A stretch of 47,290 nt of DNA from a virus. The stretch spans positions 1 to 47,290 of IMG/VR virus record IMGVR_UViG_3300029319_006496; one strand, 5' to 3'. The notes below the pieces were generated by a model. The model saw only the letters and a list, made by a program, of their open reading frames with translations. It made no database searches and was not told the origin of the DNA. The position numbers and the translations under genes were made by a program. Below are positions 16,390-23,461 of this stretch, piece after piece (within the stretch, counting starts at the first letter, position 1; every line of letters starts with the position of its first letter).

Positions 16390-18054
16390 ATGTCTAAAAA
16401 TCTTGGAACAATCGAAAAGTTGATGGATGGATACAATCCACACCGTCAACGCATGGAAGAAACCCGTGGATTGGTCAAGAAGTGGGAACCAACCGGACTT
16501 TTAGAAGGTTTAGATACAGAACACAAATCACACGGAATGGCAGTATTGCTTGAGAACCAGGCACGTCAGTTAATTGACGAGTCCTCTCATACAGGTACTT
16601 CCGCTAATTCTGAAGAGTGGTCAGGTGTTGCATTACCATTGGTTAGAAAAATCTTTGGTGAATTAGCAGCACAGGAATTTGTTAGTGTTCAGCCTATGAA
16701 TCTTCCTTCCGGTCTGATTTTCTATCTTGATTTCAAATACGGTACTGCCCAAGCTGGATTCGCTAAGAATCAAGAAGTATTTGGTATTACTTCTGCTTCT
16801 GGCGACCCATCACAGGGTCTTTATGGTGCAGGTACATTTGGATACTCTTCAAATGACTTCACTGGTACTGCCCAGGAAGTTGGACCTTTAACAGGTTCAG
16901 CTGATTGGTCAGACGTTGACTTTGAACCAGACTTGTCTGCTTCACAGGCTTCATCTGCAGTTGGTACACAATTAAAAACTTTTGACATCCCAATATCAAG
17001 TCTTTCAAATCCAGACTTGAGTGGTGCAAGAGCTTTTGAAATTACAGGTTCAACAGCATACACTGCATTCTATCCTGCTTACACCAAAATTCTTGATGGT
17101 GTAGACGGAAACGAAGTTGACCCAGATAGTTCAGCAGCTACTCACATTCGTTTTATTGTGAAAGAGGCTTCACTACCTGGCGCAGGTGGAACAGCTAGTG
17201 TGTTGTATCATAAGCAGCCAACCGATACAACTCGTGGCGACTTTGAAGCAACAAACACACAAGTTGATGCTAATCCTGAAACTGATATTGACATACCTGA
17301 AATCGACATCGCAATGCGTTCAATCGCAATCGTTGCTAAAACTCGTAAGTTGAAAGCTGTTTGGACTCCTGAGCTTGCTCAAGACCTTAACGCTTATCAC
17401 TCAGTTGATGCAGAAGCTGAACTTACTTCACTTCTTAGTGAGTACGTATCAATGGAAATCGACCTTGAAATCCTTGATATGATTCGTTTAGCTGCTAATG
17501 CTAAAACTGAAAGATGGTCAACAAGAGTTGGATATGAGTACGATTCAGGCGAATCATTATTCTTAGAGAAATCTGCTAACTCTAATGCTTACACAAAAGG
17601 TGAGTGGTTCCAAACTCTTGGAAACAAAATACAGAGTGTAAGTAACGCAATTCATCAGAAGACACTCAGAGGTGGAGCTAACTTTATCGTAGTTTCTCCT
17701 GAGACAGCAACAATCCTTGAATCTATTCCTGGATATGCTACTGATTCTAATGGTGATTCAAACAATAAATCCTATGCAATGGGTGTACAAAAAGCTGGTT
17801 TATTAAACAACCGCTTCACCGTATATAAGAACCCATACCAGTTCGAGAACACAATTCTCGTTGGTTTCCGTGGAAGTAACTTCCTAGAAACTGGTGCTGT
17901 GTATGCTCCTTATGTACCGTTGATAATGACACCTCTTGTATACGACCCAAAGAACTTTACTCCACGTAAAGGTGTAATGACCAGATACGCTAAGAAGATG
18001 GTCAGACCTGAATTTTACGGTAAAGTTATTGTTGCTGATATTGACTTAGTCTAA
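16390..18054 (+). CDS. 23: Major capsid protein (T4 gp23-like)
   Basis: 554 residues, ATG after GGAG. HK97-fold shell protein. The N-terminal delta domain includes GMAVLLENQARQLIDESSH; LIDE (61-64) fits the (L/I)-x-E rule of gp21 and lies where T4 gp23 is cut (after Glu65), so maturation after Glu64 is predicted. Family blocks include VALPLVRKIFGELAAQEFVS (80-99), MNLPSGLIFYLDFKYG (103-118) and a C-terminal part with KNPYQFENTILVGFRGSNF. Codon choice is visibly more C-rich than in neighbours (for example TTC, AAC, CGT), as expected for the most abundant virion protein. A strong terminator follows. Confidence 0.96.
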   Translation: MSKNLGTIEKLMDGYNPHRQRMEETRGLVKKWEPTGLLEGLDTEHKSHGMAVLLENQARQLIDESSHTGTSANSEEWSGVALPLVRKIFGELAAQEFVSVQPMNLPSGLIFYLDFKYGTAQAGFAKNQEVFGITSASGDPSQGLYGAGTFGYSSNDFTGTAQEVGPLTGSADWSDVDFEPDLSASQASSAVGTQLKTFDIPISSLSNPDLSGARAFEITGSTAYTAFYPAYTKILDGVDGNEVDPDSSAATHIRFIVKEASLPGAGGTASVLYHKQPTDTTRGDFEATNTQVDANPETDIDIPEIDIAMRSIAIVAKTRKLKAVWTPELAQDLNAYHSVDAEAELTSLLSEYVSMEIDLEILDMIRLAANAKTERWSTRVGYEYDSGESLFLEKSANSNAYTKGEWFQTLGNKIQSVSNAIHQKTLRGGANFIVVSPETATILESIPGYATDSNGDSNNKSYAMGVQKAGLLNNRFTVYKNPYQFENTILVGFRGSNFLETGAVYAPYVPLIMTPLVYDPKNFTPRKGVMTRYAKKMVRPEFYGKVIVADIDLV

Positions 18055-18089
18055 AATCAATAACAAAAGTCGTACTTAGGTACATACTT

Positions 18090-18122
18090 AAAAGGGTGAG
18101 TTTAACGACTCACCCTTTTTTG
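18090..18122 (+). terminator. Intrinsic terminator after the major capsid gene
   Basis: AAAAGGGTGAGT (18090-18101) pairs perfectly with ACTCACCCTTTT (18108-18119) around a TTAACG loop, followed by a T-tract to 18121. Textbook rho-independent structure, 36 bases after the gp23 stop. It should separate head gene transcripts from the neck and tail genes, whose own probable promoter lies at 18140. Confidence 0.93.
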
Positions 18123-18139
18123 TTTATAATTGTTCATTG

Positions 18140-18155
18140 TTATATTTATTAATGA
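18140..18155 (+). promoter_or_regulatory. ATATTTAT element, probable late promoter for neck genes
   Basis: TTATATTTATTAATGA lies just after the gp23 terminator and about 30 bases before the ATG at 18184. Being placed right behind a terminator is good positional support that the ATATTTAT element is a promoter. Confidence 0.5.
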
Positions 18156-18183
18156 GAAAATACATATAATTTAGGAGATTTTT

Positions 18184-19341
18184 ATGGCTCAAGAACCGAT
18201 ATGGGCAGGAAGTAGTTCGTTTCAGGAAGGTGATACCCCCTGGGGATTTTACGATACTGATACTGAATTTACATCTTCTGCTGATAAATTTGCTGATTGG
18301 TGTGCTCGTAGATTAGGTTATCCTATTATGGCAGTAGAACTTCAATCAGGTTCGTTCTATGCTTGTTTTGAAGAGTCAGTAAGTGAATATTCAGCACAAG
18401 TCAATCAATTTAACATTCGAGAAAATTTATTAACTCTACAAGGTCAAGCAACAGGTTCATCTAATAACGTTACTCATAAACGAATCACACCGACTTTAGG
18501 TAGAAGTATTCAGTTATCAAAACAATATGGTACTGAAGCAGGTGTAGGAGGTGATGTTGATATAAAGAAAGGTTCAATCACCATACATAGTGGTTCACAA
18601 GAGTATGATTTGAATGCTTTGTATGCTGATGTATCTGAGAGTGGAGCTATCGAAATCAAAAGAGTGTATTATGAAGGTACACCAGCTATGCAAAGATTTT
18701 TTGACCCATATGCTACAACAGGATATGGTACAATAAATATGGTACAAGGATTCGGTTTCGGAAACTATTCACCTGCAGTTTCTTTCACTTTAATGCCAAT
18801 ATTCGAAGATTTGTTAAGAGTTCAAGCTATCGAATTAAACGACGCAATCAGAAAGTCAGCTTACTCATTTAATCTTGTAAATAATAAAGTTAGAATATTT
18901 CCAGACCCTGAAGAATCAAGTACTTTATATTTCGACTACGTTGTAACAAACGATAGAGATAATCCTTTACAGGCCGATTATAGTGGTTCCGTAAATACTA
19001 TTTCAGATTATTCAAATGTTCCTTATGACAATATGGAATACAAACATATTAATGATGTAGGTAGACAATGGATAAGAAAGTATGGATTAGCTCTTACAAA
19101 AGAATTGTTAGGTATTATTCGTTCTAAATACGGAACTATTCCGATACCTAATGCTGAAACAACGTTGGACGGAGAAACTTTGAGAAGTGAAGCAGCGGCT
19201 GAAAAGGAAGGACTCATTACAGAACTCAGAGAAACTTTAGAGGCAACAAGCAGAAAAGCTATGTTAGAAGCTGACAAAGATGAAGCAGAGTTTCTACAAG
19301 AAAAACTTAATAAAGTTCCCTATCCAATTTACATAGGATAA
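18184..19341 (+). CDS. Neck/head-tail connector structural protein (possibly gp13-like)
   Basis: 385 residues, ATG after AGGAG. It has a beta-rich middle with Gly/Tyr/Phe blocks (FFDPYATTGYGTINMVQGFGFGNYSPA, about 178-204). A helical C-terminal part follows, with VGRQWIRKYGLALTKELLGIIRSKYGTIPIP (about 292-322) and a Glu-rich coiled-coil-like segment (about 335-375). I recognise the RQWIRKY...ELLG block from virion proteins of marine myoviruses and place it as a neck protein by position directly after gp23 and before gp15-like genes. The exact T4 equivalent (gp13 or other) is uncertain. Confidence 0.6.
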   Translation: MAQEPIWAGSSSFQEGDTPWGFYDTDTEFTSSADKFADWCARRLGYPIMAVELQSGSFYACFEESVSEYSAQVNQFNIRENLLTLQGQATGSSNNVTHKRITPTLGRSIQLSKQYGTEAGVGGDVDIKKGSITIHSGSQEYDLNALYADVSESGAIEIKRVYYEGTPAMQRFFDPYATTGYGTINMVQGFGFGNYSPAVSFTLMPIFEDLLRVQAIELNDAIRKSAYSFNLVNNKVRIFPDPEESSTLYFDYVVTNDRDNPLQADYSGSVNTISDYSNVPYDNMEYKHINDVGRQWIRKYGLALTKELLGIIRSKYGTIPIPNAETTLDGETLRSEAAAEKEGLITELRETLEATSRKAMLEADKDEAEFLQEKLNKVPYPIYIG

Positions 19342-19345
19342 TCAA

Positions 19346-19831
19346 ATGGCAAGTCGATACTATCCTCAAAAAGACATAAATACTTTTGATAAGTTCAATA
19401 AAGAACTTGTAGGTAATTTAGTAGCTGAAAAAGACGGAATAATAAATCAGACGGTTGTTATCTACAAAATATCAGCTTATGATACAGAAGTAAATATGTA
19501 TGGTGAAACATCAGGAGGCAAAGTTTTTAAACCTGGAGTTCAAGTAGCTTGTATAGTAAGTGCCGATGAACAAACGACTACAACTGATGAGTTTGGTCCT
19601 GACCTACAACAGACAGCTACATTTTCTTTTATAAGACAAGCTTTACAAGACATAAGTTATGTTGTTGAGATAGGAGATGTAATTGACTGGAATAACGGAT
19701 ACTGGGAAGTTTCTTCTATTAATGAAAATCAACTTATAGGAGGACAAACAGACTTTAACCATTCAGTTGTTTGTACAACGTTCTTAGTGAGAATTTCACA
19801 TCTAAACATTGAAAGAGTGAGAAGTGTATAA
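19346..19831 (+). CDS. Head-tail joining/neck protein (possibly gp14-like)
   Basis: 161 residues, ATG after AGGA. Mostly beta, with KISAYDTEVNMYGETSGGKVF (about 41-61) and the block IGDVIDWNNGYWEVSSINEN (about 115-134), the kind of GD-V-W-x-Y-V pattern seen in head-tail connector/adaptor rings. It overlaps the next gene (TAATG at its stop). Its place between a neck candidate and the tail terminator fits a connector role. Orthology to T4 gp14 is inferred, not shown. Confidence 0.55.
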   Translation: MASRYYPQKDINTFDKFNKELVGNLVAEKDGIINQTVVIYKISAYDTEVNMYGETSGGKVFKPGVQVACIVSADEQTTTTDEFGPDLQQTATFSFIRQALQDISYVVEIGDVIDWNNGYWEVSSINENQLIGGQTDFNHSVVCTTFLVRISHLNIERVRSV

Positions 19832-20610
19832 TGTCATTAAAACCCTTACCCCGAAAACAACGAGTAGAAAATCGTGGTTATCAATACTCAAGGAAAGACA
19901 AAGATAGAACTAAAGACATTTCTGTTACTTTAGAAGACATTGATTCAGCAATCTTTTTTTACTTTGATAATGTAATCAAACCATCTGTAAAAGAAAACGG
20001 AGAACATATTAAAGTTCCTGTAATGTACGGTTCAGTTGAGAGATGGAAATCAATACTCAGAGATGGTTTTTTACGTGATAAGAAAAAACAAATCATTACT
20101 CCATTGATTGTTTTTAAAAGAACAACAATAGGTATAGATGGTTTAGTTCCTCAGGACAAGTTAGATGCAAACAATCCTAATCAATTTTTTCCTTTTCAAA
20201 CAAAATACTCACAAATCAATAGATATGATAACTTGACTACTCAATTAGGAGCTGTACCTCAACGTGAGTACTACAACGTTACTTTTCCTGACTATGTAAC
20301 CGTCTCTTATGAGTTTATAATATGGACTACTTACATTGAACAAATGAACACACTTGTAGAAAGAATAAATTACGCAGATGGAGCTTATTGGGGAAATCCA
20401 GAAAAAATGAGATTTAGAAGTAAAGTTGAAAGTTTTGAAGATGCTACTGAAATATCAGACGCTGAAAGAATTGTTCGAACTAATTTTGAAGTTACAATAA
20501 ATGGATATTTAATAAGTGAAAAAGGAAACGAAAATAAATCTACAACTGAAAAATTTATTACACCTAAAAGACTTAAATTTATAAATGAGGTAGTTACTGA
20601 TGTCGTCTAA
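19831..20610 (+). CDS. 15: Tail terminator / proximal sheath stabiliser (T4 gp15-like), copy 1
   Basis: 259 residues. In T4, gp15 forms the hexameric ring that caps the tail and joins it to the head. Recognisable elements: a FYFDNVIKPSVKENGEHIKVPVMY stretch (about 50-73, compare T4 KFIRVPITYAS), ERWKSILRDGF, a YYNVTFPDYVTVSYEFIIWTTYIEQMNTLVERI segment (about 150-182) equivalent to the T4 MIYELSIFTRYEDDMFQIVEQI segment, and a closing NFEVTINGYLI strand. It overlaps its paralogue at 20600 by 11 bases. Full-length, single-domain version. Confidence 0.8.
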   Translation: MSLKPLPRKQRVENRGYQYSRKDKDRTKDISVTLEDIDSAIFFYFDNVIKPSVKENGEHIKVPVMYGSVERWKSILRDGFLRDKKKQIITPLIVFKRTTIGIDGLVPQDKLDANNPNQFFPFQTKYSQINRYDNLTTQLGAVPQREYYNVTFPDYVTVSYEFIIWTTYIEQMNTLVERINYADGAYWGNPEKMRFRSKVESFEDATEISDAERIVRTNFEVTINGYLISEKGNENKSTTEKFITPKRLKFINEVVTDVV

Positions 20611-22276
20611 ACCGTTACCAAGAAAACAAAGAGTATTAAATAGAGGATTTCTTTACACGAGAACTGGAGATGATGTAGCTGATTTATCAGTAAATTTAAT
20701 TGATATTGATTCCTCTATATTGTATTATTTTGAAAATATTATACAACCTTCAGTTGAAGATAATGGTGAAAATGTTAAAGTACCTATAATGTACGCCTCA
20801 CCAGAACGTTGGAAAGCTATTCAACGTGATGGTTTTATGAGAGATAAAAAAAGACAAATAATAACACCTGTCGTTGTTTATAAAAGAACCTCAGTCGAAA
20901 GAGATGAGACGGTTCCTCAAGATAAATTAGATGCTAACAATCCTAATCTTTTTTACTCATTTGAGAAAAAATATTCACGAGCTCATAGATACGACAACTT
21001 TGGACTACAGCAAGGTCTTCTACCTCAAAAAGAATATTATAATGTTATGTTTCCTGATTATGTTAATATCACGTATGAATTTATAATCTGGACAACATAT
21101 ATGGAACAAATGAATAAGATTGTCGAGAAAGTTATTTATTCAGATGGAGCATACTGGGGTGACCCAGAAAAATTAAGATTTCGTAGTAGAGTAGAAAGTT
21201 TTAGTGATGTAACTGAAGTTTCTGATGCAGAGAGATTAGTCAGAACAAACTTTACGGTATCACTAAGAGGATATTTGTTACCTAAAGGAAACTTTGACCA
21301 TCGTTCAACCACACAAAAATATCTTACTCCTAAAAAAGTTATAATAGGAGAAGAGGTAGATACAGCTGTTACAAAAAATGTAGGTAAAGCAGGTCAGTTT
21401 TTAGAAGACTTACCTAGTGCTACTACACAATTACCCTCAACACCTACTGGTGATGTTTCAGTTTCAGTTACAAACGGAATAATCTTAATAGGAGGAACTG
21501 GTGTAACTCTTTCATCAGATGGTGTATTATTCGATGGTAGTGTGCCTATTACTCAGACGGTCTCAATAGGACAATCTGTAGCTCAAACTGATAATGTAGT
21601 ATTTAATCAAGTATCAGCAAGTTCATTAGTATTGGGAGGTACAACATTTGATAGTGATAGTATTACAGGAAACATAAATATAACTGGTTCTGTAACACTA
21701 GGAAATACAACAATAAATGGAAATGCTGTGATTGAGGGTTCAATAACAGCCCAAGAATTTAAAACCGAGTTTGTTTCAGCTTCTATTTTATTCAGTAGTG
21801 GTTCAACTATTTTTGGTGATACGATAGATGACACTCACAACTTTACAGGTAGTCTTTTAATTTCAGGTTCGAGTTTTTCTCTTAACAATACTTCATTTGA
21901 TGGTATATCTAACGACACAACATTAGGAGATAGTAGTCAAACACAAGTTGTTACAGAGCATGCAGTCAAAAGTTATGTCGATAGTGAAGTAGGTGATGCT
22001 AACACATATTTTAGAAAACAATTTGTAAAAACATCAACTACAATAACGACAGCAACAGCAAGTTTCGCAGCGGCTACAGCTTCAGCACCAACTGGTTTAT
22101 CTGCTACAAACGAAAATGATTTTGTATTTTTTATTAATGGTCAATATATGGAACACGATGCTCTCGAAGTCGAACAAAGTGGGTCAGTATTTTTGTTAAA
22201 AGTCAATAACGATAGTATAGGTTATGATTTAGAGTCCGATGATGAGATTTTAGCTATCGGTAAATTTAACTCATAA
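20600..22276 (+). CDS. gp15-like tail terminator paralogue fused to fibre-like C-terminal region, copy 2
   Basis: 558 residues. Residues 1-245 are a clear paralogue of the preceding protein (shared PLPRKQRV-NRG start, KVPIMYASPERWK, QDKLDANNPN, YEFIIWTTYMEQMNKIVEKV). After a linker, residues about 265-558 are Ser/Gly/Thr-rich beta repeats with SGSTIFGDTIDDTHNFTGS and VTEHAVKSYVDSEVG, closely related to the whole of the next gene. The protein therefore joins a tail-ring domain to a fibre-like arm. It could form a mixed or second ring that displays collar or whisker-like appendages. I do not know a characterised counterpart. ATG 20600 has GAGG upstream. Confidence 0.75.
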   Translation: MSSKPLPRKQRVLNRGFLYTRTGDDVADLSVNLIDIDSSILYYFENIIQPSVEDNGENVKVPIMYASPERWKAIQRDGFMRDKKRQIITPVVVYKRTSVERDETVPQDKLDANNPNLFYSFEKKYSRAHRYDNFGLQQGLLPQKEYYNVMFPDYVNITYEFIIWTTYMEQMNKIVEKVIYSDGAYWGDPEKLRFRSRVESFSDVTEVSDAERLVRTNFTVSLRGYLLPKGNFDHRSTTQKYLTPKKVIIGEEVDTAVTKNVGKAGQFLEDLPSATTQLPSTPTGDVSVSVTNGIILIGGTGVTLSSDGVLFDGSVPITQTVSIGQSVAQTDNVVFNQVSASSLVLGGTTFDSDSITGNINITGSVTLGNTTINGNAVIEGSITAQEFKTEFVSASILFSSGSTIFGDTIDDTHNFTGSLLISGSSFSLNNTSFDGISNDTTLGDSSQTQVVTEHAVKSYVDSEVGDANTYFRKQFVKTSTTITTATASFAAATASAPTGLSATNENDFVFFINGQYMEHDALEVEQSGSVFLLKVNNDSIGYDLESDDEILAIGKFNS

Positions 22277-22285
22277 GTAAATAAA

Positions 22286-23128
22286 ATGGCGAAAGTTTTA
22301 TTCACTAAACCCTTAAAATTTCTTGATGGTACAGGAGTCGATGTCAATCCTAATGAAGATTTAAAGGGTTCGGAAAAACATAGAGTTACTTTTAACATAG
22401 GTCAAGATGTCAATACAGATTCAGATGTTCGATTCAATCAACTAAATATAACCTCAAATACTTTTATTCTTGATGATAGTAGTATGGTTTTGTTTGAAAA
22501 TCAAATTACAGGTTCATTTACACAAACTGGAACTTTTATTGTTTCAGGTGATTTAACTGGTAGTGGTAATTTAACTATATTAGGTTCAATTACAGCAGAT
22601 GAAATTTTTAGTGAGGTATCAGAATCAATCACAATATTTGATAGTGGTTCAACGATATTCGGTGATAGTATCGATGATACTCATAATATTACTGGAAGTG
22701 TATTAGTAAGTGGTTCATTAGTTTTCAACAACTTTACTATTGATGAAATATCATCAGATACCTCATTGACAGATAGTAGTCAAACTTCATTAGTAACTGA
22801 GAACGCTGTCAAAACTTATCTTGATAATGAATTAGCAGGTAGTGGAGGCAAACAAGAGTATTTACGGAAGAGTTTTGTACATACAGGAAGTTTTGTGAAT
22901 AGTGCAACCGCTAGTTTTTCTGCTATCACTGCTTCAGCTCCAACAGGATTTTCAAATACAACTGAAGAAGATTTTATGTTTTTTACAAATGGTATGTTGA
23001 TGGAGTATGATGCTATAAACATACAACAAAGTGGTTCGACTTTATTGTTAAAAGTTAATGCTAATAGTATAGGGTATCAATTACAAACAGATGATGAATT
23101 TGTAGGATTTGGTAAATTTAATTCATAG
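22286..23128 (+). CDS. Fibre/appendage protein paralogous to the C-terminal half of the preceding gene
   Basis: 280 residues. From about residue 85 on, it repeats the layout of the 20600-22276 C-terminus: GSITADEIFSEVS, SGSTIFGDSIDDTHNITGS, TSLVTENAVKTYLDNEL, and a final domain ending IGYQLQTDDEFVGFGKFNS (compare IGYDLESDDEILAIGKFNS). This indicates duplication followed by fusion or fission. The start at 22286 lacks a visible Shine-Dalgarno and lies nine bases after the upstream stop, so re-initiation is likely. Adhesive or appendage role inferred. Confidence 0.7.
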   Translation: MAKVLFTKPLKFLDGTGVDVNPNEDLKGSEKHRVTFNIGQDVNTDSDVRFNQLNITSNTFILDDSSMVLFENQITGSFTQTGTFIVSGDLTGSGNLTILGSITADEIFSEVSESITIFDSGSTIFGDSIDDTHNITGSVLVSGSLVFNNFTIDEISSDTSLTDSSQTSLVTENAVKTYLDNELAGSGGKQEYLRKSFVHTGSFVNSATASFSAITASAPTGFSNTTEEDFMFFTNGMLMEYDAINIQQSGSTLLLKVNANSIGYQLQTDDEFVGFGKFNS

Positions 23129-23153
23129 ATACCACTTTTCTTTTACCATTTTT

Positions 23154-23170
23154 AGATATTTATATGTATG
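23154..23170 (+). promoter_or_regulatory. ATATTTAT element next to the NUMOD3 fragment
   Basis: AGATATTTATATGTATG matches the intergenic element but ends inside the start codon at 23168, so a transcript begun here might lack that ATG. It may instead serve the fibre gene at 23427. Confidence 0.35.
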
Positions 23171-23461
23171 AGAAAACGAAGTTGGCCCAACAGAAAGAAT
23201 CGTCCTTGTCCTGATTGTGGAAAGATGTTAACCTACACGAGAAAAGATACATTTGATAGGGCTGTTGGTAATAATTCAGTATGTAAATCTTGTGCTCAAA
23301 TGGATAGAAAACTTACGTTAGAAACGATTGAAAAAATGAAACAACCAAAAACTATCGAACACAAGAAGAAGATTTCAAAATCAATTACAAATTGGTGGGA
23401 AGACAGAAAACAGAAAGATATAGAGTATGGCTTTAATAGACAGCAAGCAGTTAAATCCTAG
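23168..23461 (+). CDS. Zinc-ribbon/NUMOD3 protein, probable homing-endonuclease remnant
   Basis: 97 residues. N-terminal zinc ribbon (CPDC at about 12-15, CKSC at about 39-42), then a NUMOD3-type DNA-binding segment (TLETIEKMKQPKTIEHKKKISKSI). This order is common at the start of free-standing phage homing endonucleases, but no nuclease domain follows: the frame stops after overlapping the next gene by 35 bases. There is no ribosome site at the ATG. I read it as a decayed or truncated mobile endonuclease inserted between fibre genes; a small DNA-binding protein is the alternative. Confidence 0.55.
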   Translation: MRKRSWPNRKNRPCPDCGKMLTYTRKDTFDRAVGNNSVCKSCAQMDRKLTLETIEKMKQPKTIEHKKKISKSITNWWEDRKQKDIEYGFNRQQAVKS

